From contig NZ_KB899277.1 of assembly GCF_000378145.1 (NCBI RefSeq), forward strand, positions 62,001 through 126,000: DNA of 64,000 nucleotides, in the 5' to 3' direction. The DNA is from Saccharibacillus kuerlensis DSM 22868. GTDB lineage: Bacteria > Bacillota > Bacilli > Paenibacillales > Paenibacillaceae. Within the stretch, counting starts at the first letter, position 1, and the number at the start of each line of letters is the position of its first letter. The notes beneath the pieces were generated by a model that had not been told where the DNA came from, searched no databases, and saw only the letters and a program-made list of their open reading frames with translations. Below are positions 1 through 9,860 of the stretch, one piece after another. A program made the position numbers and the translations under genes.

Positions 1-165
1 ATTGATCATTGTGAAGGTTTTCCCTAAACGCGAGAGAAGCCAGCCCACCGCAAGGGTGGAACTGACTGCGTCTCCGTCGGGCTGTACATGCGCCACAACC
101 AGGAAGTCATCGTGCATTTCGATAAATCGTCGGGCATCGATTAAATCCTGCTTATACGTCTGCAT
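1..165 (-). CDS. nrnA: NrnA, DHH-family oligoribonuclease / pAp phosphatase (5' part only)
   Basis: Only the first 55 codons lie in the window; the gene runs off the left edge. The N-terminus reads MQTYKQDLIDARRFIEMHDD, followed by a hydrophobic strand and AHVQPDGDAVSS, the DHH-phosphoesterase metal motif in its HxxPDGDAxGS form. NrnA degrades short RNA oligomers and dephosphorylates pAp in the cytoplasm. The ATG lies inside the 3' end of rbfA (14-bp overlap), so the two are probably translationally coupled. The rbfA-nrnA order is the same as in B. subtilis. Identification is good, but the rest of the protein, including the DHHA1 domain, cannot be seen. Confidence 0.85.
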   Translation of the reverse strand, partial: MQTYKQDLIDARRFIEMHDDFLVVAHVQPDGDAVSSTLAVGWLLSRLGKTFTMIN

Positions 166-547
166 CGCCGTCTCCTTTATTGCTTTGCTTCTCTTTTCCC
201 GGTTCGTCCGTCTTGATCTGCCCAAGCAGGCTTTCGATCTTGCTTCCATATTCAATCGACTGATCGATATGGAACAGCAGCTCCGGCGTATGCCGAAGGC
301 GGATTCGTTTACCGATCTCGCTGCGCAGGAATCCTGTTGCTTTAGAAATACCTGCAAGCGACTTTTCTTTCTGCTCATCGTCGCCGAAGATACTCAAGTA
401 TACATTTGCTTGGGACAGGTCGCCCGTCACCTCTACATCGGTGACGGTAACAAACCCGATCCGGGGATCTTTCAGTTCGCTTTGGATCAGCTGACTGAGT
501 TCCTTTTTGATTTCTTCCGCAACCCGGCCTACTCTAATCTTAGCCAT
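152..547 (-). CDS. rbfA: RbfA, 30S ribosome-binding factor A
   Basis: A 131-residue single KH-fold protein that acts late in 30S subunit maturation (16S rRNA 5' end processing) and in cold adaptation. The family signature is visible: RVGRVAEEIKKELSQLI at the N-terminus, then DPRIGFVTVTDVEVTGDLSQ, and later LRSEIGKRIRLRHTPEL with FHIDQSIEYGSKIESLL. Length is normal, with a short acidic and lysine-rich tail. It starts 18 nt after the infB stop and overlaps nrnA. It is the penultimate gene of the rimP-nusA-infB operon, consistent with a translation-apparatus transcription unit. Confidence 0.97.
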   Translation of the reverse strand: MAKIRVGRVAEEIKKELSQLIQSELKDPRIGFVTVTDVEVTGDLSQANVYLSIFGDDEQKEKSLAGISKATGFLRSEIGKRIRLRHTPELLFHIDQSIEYGSKIESLLGQIKTDEPGKEKQSNKGDGDADV

Positions 548-565
548 TTGTCTTCACCCCATCTT

Positions 566-3076
566 TTAGCGTTCGACGGCTTCCATGACGAATGCCTCGA
601 TGATATCGCCTTCTTTGATGTCGTTGTAATCCAGCGTAATGCCGCACTCGTAACCCTGCGCGACTTCCTTGGCATCGTCTTTGAAGCGTTTGAGCGAGTC
701 GATCTTACCTTCGTAAATAACGATACCGTCTCGAATCAGGCGTGCTTCCGCGTTACGAGCCATTTTACCCTGAATAACCATCGAACCAGCAATTACGCCG
801 ACTTTGCTGACCTTGAACGTGCTGCGAACTTCAGCTTGTCCGATAACCGTTTCTTTATAAACCGGATCGAGCATGCCCTTCATAGCTTGTTCGATTTCTT
901 CGATTACGTTGTAAATAACGCGATGCAGACGAATATCAACTTTCTCCTGCTCTGCCGTAATCGAAGCCTGGTTATCCGGACGAACGTTGAAGCCGATTAC
1001 GATAGCATTGGAAGCTGCCGCAAGAATAATATCGGATTCATTGATTGCGCCGGCACCGCTGTGGATGATCTTGACGCGAACGCCTTCGACTTCAATCTTC
1101 GCAAGCGATCCTTTAAGCGCTTCGACAGAACCCTGCACGTCGCCCTTGATGATTACGTTAAGATCTTTGATCTCGCCGTCTTTAATGTGCTTGAACAAGT
1201 CATCCAGTGTAACGCGGGTATTTGCTCCCATATCGGACTCGCGCTGCGTGATCGCGCGCTTGTCGGCAATGCTACGTGCTTTACGCTCGTCTTCGAATAC
1301 CATGAACGGATCGCCTGCAAGAGGCACTTCCGTCAGACCCGTAATTTCAACCGGAGTCGATGGGCCGGCTTCCTTCAGACGACGTCCCTTATCGTTGACC
1401 ATTGCGCGTACGCGGCCAAAGCAGTTACCTGCTACGAAGGCATCGCCAACTTTCAAAGTACCATGTTGAACGAGAATCCGAGCTACCGGTCCGCGGCCTT
1501 TGTCCAATTCGGCCTCGATGACCGTACCACGGGCACGCTTGTCCGGATTGGCTTTATAATCGTTAACTTCCGCAACGAGCAGAATCATCTCGAGCAGATC
1601 TTCAAGACCCATTCTTTGTTTGGCAGATACATTCACGAAAATCGTATCGCCGCCCCACTCTTCCGGTACCAGACCATATTCGGTCAGTTCCTGCTTGACG
1701 CGATCCGGATCAGAGCCCGGCTTGTCGATTTTGTTAACCGCTACAATGATCGGCAGATTAGCCGCTTTTGCATGGTTAACCGCTTCGACCGTCTGAGGCA
1801 TAACGCCATCATCTGCTGCGACTACAATGATCGTCATATCGGTAACTTGCGCACCGCGGGCACGCATCGCTGTAAACGCTTCGTGACCCGGAGTGTCCAG
1901 GAACGAAATTTTCTTACCGTTAATTTCAACTTGATAAGCGCCGATATGTTGGGTAATACCACCAGCTTCGCCACCGGTTACATTTGTAGAACGAATAGCA
2001 TCAAGCAGAGTTGTTTTACCATGATCGACGTGACCCATGATCGTTACAACCGGTGGGCGCGTCTTCAGATTGGCTTCGTCATCGACTTCTTCCATCGTTT
2101 CAAAACGATCGTCTTCGACCGGGATTTTGACTTCAACTTCTACACCGAAATCACCGGCAAGCAATTGGATAGTCTCGATATCCAATTCTTGGTTGATCGT
2201 CGCCATTACGCCAAGCATAATAAGCTTTTTGATTACTTCGGAAGCATCTTTATGAAGAAGTTTGGCCGTTTCGCCAACCGTCATTGTACCGCGTACAATA
2301 ATTTTCTTCGGCGTATTATCGATTTTTTCTCTTGGCGGCTGTTGACTGCGACCGCCTCTGCCTCCGCGTCCGCCGTTATTGCTTCCACGGAATCCACCTT
2401 TACCGCCTTGGCCTCCACTGCGGCCGCCCGGACGTCCGCCTTGGCCGCTGCGATTACCGCCGCCGCTTCCGCCACCACGATTACCGCCCTGGCCTCCTTG
2501 GCCGCCTGTACGGCTGCCGCCGAAGCTGCTGTTCGAAGACGAAGTGCCACTGCTGCTGCGATTAGCTGTGCTGCTTCCGCCACTTCCTGCAGGACGCTGT
2601 CCGCCCTGGCTGGCGCTGCGAGTGCCGCTTTGAGTACCCTGACCGCTGCCGCTTGGGCGTTGGCCTTGTCCGCTTTGCTGCGGACGATTGCCGCCGCTGC
2701 TTTGCGGACGACTTTGTCCTCCTCCTACGGAAGAACTGCGGTTGCCCTGAGGACGGTTACCGCCTTGACTTTGCGACTGACTACTATTTGGGGTTTGAGT
2801 TTTATTATCCATACCTACCTGCTTTTCTTGTAATTTTTTTGGTTGACTATCGCCGTTCGATTGCGGCTTAATACTTGGAGATGCCGGCTTGGAGGCATTC
2901 GACTTGATTTTCTGAAAAAATTGCTCCACTTTGCCGATTGTCTCTGATTCCATCACACTCATGTGATTATTAACCGGTACATCGAGTTTCTTCAAAATGG
3001 TAATTATTTCTTTACTGCTCATGTCGAGCGACTTGGCGTATTCATAGACCCGAACTTTGTTCTCTGGTTTACTCAA
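566..3076 (-). CDS. infB: Translation initiation factor IF-2
   Basis: An 836-residue GTPase that places initiator fMet-tRNA on the 30S subunit and promotes subunit joining. An IF2_N domain lies at about residues 4-55. Residues 60-250 form a low-complexity linker rich in Gly, Ser, Gln and Arg with many RGG/GGR-like repeats. A second IF2_N-like domain follows at about 258-318, then the G domain with Walker A GHVDHGKT at about 348-355, DTPGHEA and NKIDKP, and domains II-IV at the C-terminus. It is about 120 residues longer than B. subtilis IF-2, and the excess lies in the linker. The start overlaps the end of rplGA by 8 bp. Confidence 0.98.
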   Translation of the reverse strand: MSKPENKVRVYEYAKSLDMSSKEIITILKKLDVPVNNHMSVMESETIGKVEQFFQKIKSNASKPASPSIKPQSNGDSQPKKLQEKQVGMDNKTQTPNSSQSQSQGGNRPQGNRSSSVGGGQSRPQSSGGNRPQQSGQGQRPSGSGQGTQSGTRSASQGGQRPAGSGGSSTANRSSSGTSSSNSSFGGSRTGGQGGQGGNRGGGSGGGNRSGQGGRPGGRSGGQGGKGGFRGSNNGGRGGRGGRSQQPPREKIDNTPKKIIVRGTMTVGETAKLLHKDASEVIKKLIMLGVMATINQELDIETIQLLAGDFGVEVEVKIPVEDDRFETMEEVDDEANLKTRPPVVTIMGHVDHGKTTLLDAIRSTNVTGGEAGGITQHIGAYQVEINGKKISFLDTPGHEAFTAMRARGAQVTDMTIIVVAADDGVMPQTVEAVNHAKAANLPIIVAVNKIDKPGSDPDRVKQELTEYGLVPEEWGGDTIFVNVSAKQRMGLEDLLEMILLVAEVNDYKANPDKRARGTVIEAELDKGRGPVARILVQHGTLKVGDAFVAGNCFGRVRAMVNDKGRRLKEAGPSTPVEITGLTEVPLAGDPFMVFEDERKARSIADKRAITQRESDMGANTRVTLDDLFKHIKDGEIKDLNVIIKGDVQGSVEALKGSLAKIEVEGVRVKIIHSGAGAINESDIILAAASNAIVIGFNVRPDNQASITAEQEKVDIRLHRVIYNVIEEIEQAMKGMLDPVYKETVIGQAEVRSTFKVSKVGVIAGSMVIQGKMARNAEARLIRDGIVIYEGKIDSLKRFKDDAKEVAQGYECGITLDYNDIKEGDIIEAFVMEAVER

Positions 3077-3392
3077 TATACTCCACCTCCGACGTTGTCC
3101 CCAGTTTCCTGCGGATCATGTCGGCAAATCCCTGGTCGGTTAGCGCGAGTACAAGCCTTTCCGGCTTACCAATACTGGCGCCGAGCTGCTCACGGTCATA
3201 ACCGACAAGCAGAGGAATGCCGTACGAGCCGCATTTGTCGCGAAACTTTTTTTGGGTATTGGACGAGGCGTCGCCGGCCAAGACGACTAACTTGGCTTCA
3301 CGCGACCGGATGGCTCTAAGGACCAACTCGTCTCCGGTAACCATCTTCCCGGCGCGCATGGCCAGCCCCAGTCCCGAAAGCTCATTATTCAT
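3069..3392 (-). CDS. rplGA: L7Ae-family ribosomal protein YlxQ/RplGA
   Basis: A 107-residue protein of the L7Ae/L30e/S12e RNA-binding family, which recognises kink-turn RNA. It starts [20 protein letters not shown]; the GLAxRAGK motif and the following [15 protein letters not shown] are diagnostic. This ATG was chosen because it sits in the 3' end of rnpM (8-bp overlap). An upstream in-frame start would add 68 residues that merely mirror rnpM in another frame. Its 3' end overlaps infB by 8 bp. Its place between nusA-rnpM and infB is conserved across Firmicutes. Its exact RNA target here is not shown by the sequence. Confidence 0.93.
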   Translation of the reverse strand: MNNELSGLGLAMRAGKMVTGDELVLRAIRSREAKLVVLAGDASSNTQKKFRDKCGSYGIPLLVGYDREQLGASIGKPERLVLALTDQGFADMIRRKLGTTSEVEYIE

Positions 3393-3696
3393 CGTCTGTC
3401 TCTCTCTCCTGTAGTTCACGGAATTGTTGTTCCACCCGAATGAATTCCCGGGCAAGCTGTTCATAGATTTCGGCCGGCACCGGCTGCTTGAGCGCACGGT
3501 CAAGCGACTTGTTCTTCTGGGCAAGCCTGAAGCAGTCTGCATCCGCGCGCAGGTAAGCGCCTCTGCCGGATTTTTTGCCCGTAAGATCGATCTCAATTTG
3601 GCCTTCCGGTGTACGGACGACTCTGATCAATTCCTTTTTGGGCAGCATTTCTTGGCTCGCTACGCATTTGCGCAGCGGAACCTTTTTCTTTTTCAT
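3385..3696 (-). CDS. rnpM: RNase P modulator RnpM (YlxR)
   Basis: A 103-residue basic protein of the YlxR family (DUF448), reported to bind RNase P RNA in B. subtilis. It begins MKKKKVPLRKCVASQEM, followed by PKKELIRVVR and GKKSGRGAYLRADADCF; the RKC and GRGAYL motifs define the family. The internal ATG at 3696 was preferred over one 36 nt upstream because the family starts at MKK(K)KVPLRKC and a GGGGGAT stretch lies just upstream. It follows nusA and overlaps rplGA, in the usual nusA-ylxR-ylxQ-infB order. Confidence 0.93.
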   Translation of the reverse strand: MKKKKVPLRKCVASQEMLPKKELIRVVRTPEGQIEIDLTGKKSGRGAYLRADADCFRLAQKNKSLDRALKQPVPAEIYEQLAREFIRVEQQFRELQERETDDE

Positions 3697-3728
3697 GTCT
3701 GGATCCCCCGCTTTTCCGAATCCGACGT

Positions 3729-4826
3729 TCAATCGAAGGACACGGAGTCCTGCGGCATTTCGCCGTCATACGTACGTTCTCTGCCGAATTCTTCTTCAGC
3801 TTGCGCTTCGCTCTTAATATCGATCTTCCATCCTGTCAGCTTCGCCGCAAGACGAGCGTTCTGGCCTTTGATGCCGATAGCGAGCGACAGCTGATAATCA
3901 GGCACGACAACACGAGCCATCTTCTCGGCTTCAAACACTTCGACCTCAAGTACTTTGGAAGGACTGAGCGCATTCGCCACATACTCTTCCACGCTTTCGG
4001 AATAATTTACGATATCGATCTTTTCACCGCGAAGCTCATTCACGATAGTTTGGACGCGTACACCTTTCGGGCCTACGCAGGATCCAACCGGATCGACTTC
4101 CGAATTGCGGGAGAAGACAGCGATCTTGGAGCGGAAACCCGCTTCGCGCGCTACCGACTTGATTTCGACGACACCGTCGAAAATTTCCGGCACTTCAAGT
4201 TCGAACAAACGCTTCAAAAGGCCTGGATGAGTCCGGGACAAAATAATTTGCGGTCCCTTCGTCGTGTTCTCCACTTTAGTAATGTAACCTTTGATCCGTT
4301 CGTTGTGCGCGAACTTTTCACCCGGCATCAGTTCGGTAAGCGGCAGAGCCGCTTCAATCTTGCCGAGATCGACATACAGGTTACGGGCATCCATACGCTG
4401 TACAGTTCCTGTTACAATATCCTCCGTCTTGTCGACGAAAGCATTGTAGATCAGACCGCGTTCCGCTTCGCGGATACGCTGCGTAACGACCTGCTTAGCC
4501 GTCTGCGCCGCGATACGGCCAAAGTCGCGTGGAGTCACTTCAATCTCCGCAATATCGTCGATCTGCAGGTGAGGGTTGATCTCCCGTGCACTTTCGAGCG
4601 AAATTTCGGTTCTTGGATCAAGGACTTCCTCCGCAACCAATTTGCGTGCATATACTTTGATTACCCCGGTATTGCGATTCATATCCACCCGCACGTTTTG
4701 AGCTGTATTGAAATTGCGCTTATAACTAGAGATCAGCGCCGCTTCAATGGCTTCGAAAAGCACCTCTTTGCTGATCCCCCTTTCACGCTCCAGCTCATTC
4801 AAAGCTTCAATAAAATCCGTACTCAT
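3729..4826 (-). CDS. nusA: Transcription termination/antitermination factor NusA
   Basis: A 365-residue RNA polymerase-binding factor that modulates pausing, intrinsic termination and antitermination. It has the N-terminal RNAP-binding domain (MSTDFIEALNELERERGISK, residues 1-125), an S1 domain beginning near IVTGTVQRMDARNLYVDLG, and tandem KH domains with GSCVGPKGVRVQTIVNELRGEKIDI and AIGIKGQNARLAAKLTGWKI. As in other Firmicutes it lacks the C-terminal acidic repeats of E. coli NusA. It is the second gene of the operon, 34 nt after rimP. Confidence 0.98.
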   Translation of the reverse strand: MSTDFIEALNELERERGISKEVLFEAIEAALISSYKRNFNTAQNVRVDMNRNTGVIKVYARKLVAEEVLDPRTEISLESAREINPHLQIDDIAEIEVTPRDFGRIAAQTAKQVVTQRIREAERGLIYNAFVDKTEDIVTGTVQRMDARNLYVDLGKIEAALPLTELMPGEKFAHNERIKGYITKVENTTKGPQIILSRTHPGLLKRLFELEVPEIFDGVVEIKSVAREAGFRSKIAVFSRNSEVDPVGSCVGPKGVRVQTIVNELRGEKIDIVNYSESVEEYVANALSPSKVLEVEVFEAEKMARVVVPDYQLSLAIGIKGQNARLAAKLTGWKIDIKSEAQAEEEFGRERTYDGEMPQDSVSFD

Positions 4827-4860
4827 TTGCCCAACGCTCCCCCTTCCAAGACTATCTATA

Positions 4861-5322
4861 TTAGAAAATTATGGCCAGTCTGGCGCTGGCGACCTTATCA
4901 TAAGGCACTGCCGCCTGTTTCTTGCCAATAGCGATTACAAGCTCGTCGCCCTCAAACGAAAGCAGTTTGCCTTCGAATTCCTTCGATCCGCCGATTGGCT
5001 CGTAAGTCGTAACGAAAACGTCTTTACCGACCGCTTTGCGAACATCATCCGCTTTCTTCAGCGGACGTTCGGCTCCAGGAGACGATACTTCCAGGAAATA
5101 GGCCTCTTCAATCGGGTCGTTTTCGTCCAGCTTCTGGCTCATGTACTCACTGATTTGCCCGCAGTCGTCGATGTCGATGCCGCCTTCTTTGTCTACGTAA
5201 ATTCGCAAAAAATAGCTTCCGCCTTCTTTAACGTACTCCACGTCCACCAGCTCAAATCCATGTTCAGCCAGGTAAGGTTCGATCATCTGTTCTACGGTTG
5301 TTTTGATCTTCGGTGTGCTCAA
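4861..5322 (-). CDS. rimP: Ribosome maturation factor RimP
   Basis: A 153-residue protein needed for 30S subunit maturation. The N-terminal KH-like domain includes EPYLAEHGFELVDVEYVKEG and DIDDCGQIS, and the C-terminal SH3-like domain includes EVSSPGAERPLKKADDV. The chosen start is TTG at 5322 (MSTPKIKTTVEQM), because GGAGGGTGA lies 4-12 nt upstream of it. The in-frame ATG 15 nt further up is itself part of that ribosome binding site, so it cannot be served by it. First gene of the rimP-nusA-rnpM-rplGA-infB-rbfA-nrnA operon. Confidence 0.95.
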   Translation of the reverse strand: MSTPKIKTTVEQMIEPYLAEHGFELVDVEYVKEGGSYFLRIYVDKEGGIDIDDCGQISEYMSQKLDENDPIEEAYFLEVSSPGAERPLKKADDVRKAVGKDVFVTTYEPIGGSKEFEGKLLSFEGDELVIAIGKKQAAVPYDKVASARLAIIF

Positions 5323-5379
5323 GCATTCACCCTCCAAGCGTTGTCAGGTTCCGTCCGCATGGGCGGCGCAGAAGATTTA

Positions 5380-5412
5380 AGCCCAAAAGTAAAGAGTGGG
5401 TTGCCCCACTCT
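5380..5412 (-). terminator. Leader hairpin of the rimP-nusA operon (possible attenuator)
   Basis: On the minus strand an 8-bp perfect stem (AGAGTGGG/CCCACTCT, 5393-5412) closes on a GCAA (GNRA) tetraloop and is followed by TTTACTTTTGGG. It lies between the rimP promoter and the rimP start, inside the untranslated leader, so it is unlikely to be just the polC terminator. The U-tract is interrupted, so termination would be partial at best. An attenuator is an inference. A simple RNA-stabilising leader hairpin is equally possible. Confidence 0.5.
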
Positions 5413-5462
5413 CTACGCAAAGGTCTATCTCCTACTGTGTCAAACTCCAATTTCCTCTAGTA

Positions 5463-5491
5463 ATTATACCATAATCCCTCTATGGTGACAA
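5463..5491 (-). promoter_or_regulatory. Sigma-A promoter of the rimP-nusA-infB operon
   Basis: On the minus strand, -35 TTGTCA (5486-5491), a 17-bp spacer ending in TGG, and -10 TATAAT (5463-5468) give a near-consensus promoter with an extended -10 (TGGTATAAT). It sits 38 bp past the polC stop and about 140 bp before the rimP start. It is the best promoter seen in the window. Confidence 0.88.
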
Positions 5492-5528
5492 GTATAGATG
5501 CTTTACAAACCATGTTCCAAGCCCGTCA

Positions 5529-8500
5529 TTAGAACAATGAGAGCTGATTACTCTCCGGTAATCCGCGGAAGCAGCCCAGCTGACCGAGCAGTTCGATGAT
5601 TGTTTTCGAAGCCTTTGACTTCTGTTGGAAATCTTCGATCGAGAGAAACTCGCCATGTTCGCGTGCGGCCGCAACACTGCGGGCTGCATTCTCTCCGAGT
5701 CCAGGGAGTGCACCGAACGGGAAGAGCAGACTGGTGCCGTCAACAATGAATTTGTTGGCATCGGAACGATACAGGTCGATCGACTTAAACGTGAAGCCTC
5801 TGGCCGTCATTTCAAGCGCCATCTCCAATATCGGCAGCATCGCTTTTTCTTTCGGCAGCGCTTGGAAACCTTTCTGTTCGATTTCGACAATTTTGCGCCC
5901 GATCGCTTCGTAGCCTTGGCAGAACAGTTCGATATCAAAGTCTGCTGCACGAACCGAGAAGTAAGTCGCATAATACTCAATCGGATGATACAGCTTGAAG
6001 TAAGCTGTCCGCACAGCCGAGATAACATAGGCCGCAGCGTGAGCTTTCGGGAACATGTACTGAATTTTCAGGCAGGAATCGATATACCAGTTCGGCACTT
6101 TGCAGCGCTTCATCTCGTCAATCCATTCCTGGGACAAGCCTTTGCCTTTTCGCACACTCTCCGTAATCTTGAACGCCAGCCCCGCATCCATGCCGGCCTT
6201 ATAAATCAGGAACAGCATAATATCGTCACGACATCCGATTACAGTCTTGATGTTACAAGTACCGTTTTTGATCAACTGATCGGCGTTGCCCAGCCAAACT
6301 CCGGTACCGTGCGATAGTCCCGAGATCTGCAGCAGATCGGCAAAGCTGGATGGTTTTGCTTCAATCAGCATCTGGCGAACGAACTTCGTTCCCATCTCCG
6401 GTACGCCGTAAGTTGCGACCGGCGTACGAATCTGCTCTGGAGTAACGCCCAGTGCCTCCGTCGAGTTGAACATGCTCATTACTTTCGGATCGTTCATCGG
6501 AATGGTTGTCGGATCAACACCGGTAAGGTCCTGCAGCATCCGCATCATGGTCGGATCATCGTGTCCCAGAATATCGAGCTTTAGCAGGTTCTCGTCAAAA
6601 GCGTGATAATCGAAATGCGTCGTCTTCCACTCCGCATTCACATCGTCGGCCGGGTACTGCACCGGCGTAATGTCCTCGATCTCCATATAATCCGGCAGAA
6701 CGACGATACCGCCCGGGTGCTGACCGGTACTCCGTTTAACGCCCGTACAACCGGAAGCCAGACGATTGAGTTCGGCAGAGCGCCAGCGTTTCTGATGTTC
6801 TTCCTCATATTTCTTCGCAAATCCGAACGCCGTTTTCTCTGCAACCGTACCGATCGTCCCGGCACGGAATACATTGTCAGGTCCGAACATAACTTTAGTG
6901 AAATTATGCGCTTCCGGCTGATATTCGCCCGAGAAGTTAAGATCGATATCGGGAACCTTGTCGCCTTTGAAGCCAAGGAAAGTCTCGAACGGAATATCGT
7001 GACCTTCGCCCAACATCGTCGATCCGCAATCTGGACATTCTTTATTGGGCAGGTCAAATCCGCTTCGTACGCTGCCGTCAAGGAACCATTCGCTGTGCTT
7101 GCATTCTTTATTGCGGCATATATAATGCGGAGGCAGCGGATTCACCTCGGAAATGCCAAGGAACATCGCGACAACGGACGAACCTACCGATCCCCGTGAA
7201 CCTACAAGGTAACCGTCTTTGTTCGATTTTTTCACCAAACGTTCGGAAATCAGATAGTTGGCGGAGAAACCGTATTTGATGATCGGCTCCAATTCTTTTT
7301 CTAGACGTGCAATAATCACTTCCGGCAGCTCTTCGCCATACATGTCCTTTGCCGTACTGTAGCAGGTATCGCGAATTTCTTGATCGGCCCCTTCGATTAC
7401 GGGAGTATACAGTTCCGAAGGGAACAGCTTGAGTTCCTCAAAGCGATCAGCCAACTCGGAAGTATTTGTCACTACGACTTCCTTGGCTTTTTCTTCGCCT
7501 AAGAATTTGAACTCTTCAAGCATTTCCTCTGTCGTACGCAGATGCGCGTCAGGCTTGTTCTGGTCCTTCAGCGGACTGAAACCGGTAATACCATGAATAG
7601 TAATATCTCTGTAAAGTTTGTCGCGGGGATCAAGATAATGCGCATTCCCTGTCGCTACAACCGGCTTATTCAATTTGTTTCCGATTTTGCATACTTTTTC
7701 GACTGCGATTTTCAATTCTTCCGCGCTTCCGACCAACCCTTTGTCTACCAGATGCATGTACATGGTCAGCGGCTGAATTTCCAAAATGTCGTAAAACTGC
7801 GCGATATCTTCTGCTTCTTCGACCGTTTTGTTCAGCACCGCTTCGAAAAATTCACCTTTTTCGCAGCCCGAAAGAATCAGCAGGCCTTCCCGCATTTTTT
7901 CCAACTTGGACTTCGGAATGCACGGCACTCGCTTGAAGTGTTCGGTATGCGATAACGAAACGAGCTTGTATAGGTTTTTTCGACCGACGTCATTAAGCGC
8001 ATATATGCCGCAGTGGAAAGGACGCGAGTTTGACAAGTCCATACCGACAAAGTCATTCAAGCGGCTGAGATTTTTTAAATTCCGTTCCTTGACTGCTTCT
8101 TCGATCAGGCCGTTGAGAATGCCGCCCAACGCAATTGTATCGTCAATAGCGCGGTGATGGCTTTCAAGCGCGACTTTGTACTTGGTGGCCAGCGTATTCA
8201 GACGATGGTTTTTCATTGACGGATGCAGCAAACGTGCCAATTCCAATGTATCGAGTACAGGATTGGTCAGTTCTGGGAGATCGAATCCTTTCAATGTTGC
8301 CTGGATAAAGCCCATATCGAACCGTGCATTATGTGCGACCAGAACAGCGTCTCCCGCAAATTCCACAAATTCGCGAATAACGCTGTCGATTTCCGGCGCT
8401 CCCCGTACCATATCGTCGGTAATGTTTGTGAGCTGTTGGATGTGATAAGGAATCCGCTCATGAGGATCGACAAATGTCGAGTATCGTCCTGTCTCCTGCC

Positions 8501-9860
8501 CATCTTTCATTTTGACCGCCGCGATCTCGATGATCTTGTTTTGCGTAATCGACAGACCGGTAGTTTCAATATCGAATACCACATACTCAGCCGTTTTCAA
8601 GTCTTCATCACGCGGATTTTCCACAACGGCGACCGAATCGTTTACGACGTTGGCTTCAAGTCCGTAAATCATTTTAATTCCGTTCTTCTTAGCCGCTTTT
8701 GCAGCATCCGGATAACACTGTACCCCGCCATGGTCGGTTACCGCGATGGCTTTATGCCCCCATTTAGCCGCGCGCTTAACATATTCATCGATTGAGCAGA
8801 CGGCGTCCATCGTACTCATTTTCGTATGCAGGTGAAATTCGACTCTCTTTTCTGAAGCGTTGTCCATCCGTATCGGTGGGGATTTGACTTCCATCAGATC
8901 CGAAGGGATCATGACCAATTCCGGAATCTGCATGAAACGGTCCAATTCGACGCGTCCTCGCGCTTTGACCCACTTGCCGTTTGCAAGCAGGCTCATCACT
9001 TTAAGATCTTCTTTATTTTTGGCAAACATCTTCATCTGAAGAGAATCGCTGTAATCGGTCAGGTAATAAGTAAACAAGGTACTGCCATTACGCAGTTCTT
9101 TGCTCTCCAACCCGAAAATAAGCCCCTGAATCGTAACTTTCTTTTCTTCGTCTTGAACATTCTGCAGCGGTACCGCATCGTCCCGAATGTCGTAACCGAT
9201 CTGCAATTTGATATTTTCGTCTTCGTCACTGCCTTCGCCTGCACTGACTTCGGCATCGATCTCGGCCATCATTTTCTCGATCGCAGCAAGTTCTTCACGA
9301 CGGCGCATTTCTTCAAACTCGGCTTTCGCAGCTTGAGCCGCATGTTCCCCTTCGCCGACATTCAATTTGACCTGCAGCTGAAGCCCGAAATACTTCTCAT
9401 AAAAATCGGTCAGGGCGCGGTCTATGTTCCTTTTGCGTGCCATCTCCAAGGACATCGAATCGGCAAATGATACTGTAGTCAGTGTTCCTTCCGTTACCGC
9501 CTGAGCTCTTGCCATCCAACCGTTAACCGACGGAATTTCACGCTGCGCCCATTCGATAAACAGCTTCCAGTATTCGTTTACGATTTCGGCTTCCCTATTT
9601 TCCCCCGTATATTGAAAAAGGAAGCGGATCTTCGCAATGTGCTTGAGCCGTTCCTGAATCTGCAAACAAAACGTCCGGTAAACCTGCGCCGGCACAAGCG
9701 AATCTTTGACAACTATAATCTTCCAGTCACGGTTCGAGCGGCTGATTTCCACCCGGTCGATATATCCGTCGTTAAAATAAGGGTCTGCTGCGCTGGCCGG
9801 CATCTCTGCCTGCTTCATCAGCAGCTCAAGCCGCTGCCTGCGCTCCGCCGTCTCACTCAT
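5529..9860 (-). CDS. polC: DNA polymerase III alpha subunit, PolC type
   Basis: A 1443-residue replicative DNA polymerase with built-in 3'-5' proofreading, specific to low-GC Gram-positives. In order: an N-terminal domain (1-230), an OB fold (about 240-315), the first half of the PHP domain with HLHTKMSTMDAV at about 343, the DnaQ-type exonuclease with DIETTGLS at about 430 inserted in the PHP domain, the second PHP half, then the palm with GSRGSVGSS and PDIDLNFSG, and the fingers and HhH region at the C-terminus. Length is typical. In B. subtilis proS precedes it; here rseP does, separated by 178 bp with no proS. Confidence 0.99.
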   Translation of the reverse strand: MSETAERRQRLELLMKQAEMPASAADPYFNDGYIDRVEISRSNRDWKIIVVKDSLVPAQVYRTFCLQIQERLKHIAKIRFLFQYTGENREAEIVNEYWKLFIEWAQREIPSVNGWMARAQAVTEGTLTTVSFADSMSLEMARKRNIDRALTDFYEKYFGLQLQVKLNVGEGEHAAQAAKAEFEEMRRREELAAIEKMMAEIDAEVSAGEGSDEDENIKLQIGYDIRDDAVPLQNVQDEEKKVTIQGLIFGLESKELRNGSTLFTYYLTDYSDSLQMKMFAKNKEDLKVMSLLANGKWVKARGRVELDRFMQIPELVMIPSDLMEVKSPPIRMDNASEKRVEFHLHTKMSTMDAVCSIDEYVKRAAKWGHKAIAVTDHGGVQCYPDAAKAAKKNGIKMIYGLEANVVNDSVAVVENPRDEDLKTAEYVVFDIETTGLSITQNKIIEIAAVKMKDGQETGRYSTFVDPHERIPYHIQQLTNITDDMVRGAPEIDSVIREFVEFAGDAVLVAHNARFDMGFIQATLKGFDLPELTNPVLDTLELARLLHPSMKNHRLNTLATKYKVALESHHRAIDDTIALGGILNGLIEEAVKERNLKNLSRLNDFVGMDLSNSRPFHCGIYALNDVGRKNLYKLVSLSHTEHFKRVPCIPKSKLEKMREGLLILSGCEKGEFFEAVLNKTVEEAEDIAQFYDILEIQPLTMYMHLVDKGLVGSAEELKIAVEKVCKIGNKLNKPVVATGNAHYLDPRDKLYRDITIHGITGFSPLKDQNKPDAHLRTTEEMLEEFKFLGEEKAKEVVVTNTSELADRFEELKLFPSELYTPVIEGADQEIRDTCYSTAKDMYGEELPEVIIARLEKELEPIIKYGFSANYLISERLVKKSNKDGYLVGSRGSVGSSVVAMFLGISEVNPLPPHYICRNKECKHSEWFLDGSVRSGFDLPNKECPDCGSTMLGEGHDIPFETFLGFKGDKVPDIDLNFSGEYQPEAHNFTKVMFGPDNVFRAGTIGTVAEKTAFGFAKKYEEEHQKRWRSAELNRLASGCTGVKRSTGQHPGGIVVLPDYMEIEDITPVQYPADDVNAEWKTTHFDYHAFDENLLKLDILGHDDPTMMRMLQDLTGVDPTTIPMNDPKVMSMFNSTEALGVTPEQIRTPVATYGVPEMGTKFVRQMLIEAKPSSFADLLQISGLSHGTGVWLGNADQLIKNGTCNIKTVIGCRDDIMLFLIYKAGMDAGLAFKITESVRKGKGLSQEWIDEMKRCKVPNWYIDSCLKIQYMFPKAHAAAYVISAVRTAYFKLYHPIEYYATYFSVRAADFDIELFCQGYEAIGRKIVEIEQKGFQALPKEKAMLPILEMALEMTARGFTFKSIDLYRSDANKFIVDGTSLLFPFGALPGLGENAARSVAAAREHGEFLSIEDFQQKSKASKTIIELLGQLGCFRGLPESNQLSLF

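Noticed and set aside
2281-2760. CRISPR or tandem DNA repeat within infB
   Set aside because: The repetitiveness is at the codon level (Gly/Ser/Arg/Gln), lies in frame with IF-2, and no constant repeat with unique spacers exists.
2-2833. A 943-codon open frame on the plus strand
   Set aside because: It runs antisense to infB and rbfA, its composition is a mirror of their codons, and it has no ribosome binding site or recognisable domain.
3801-4931. A 376-codon plus-strand frame
   Set aside because: It is antisense to nusA and rimP, which are unmistakable; its product has no family features.
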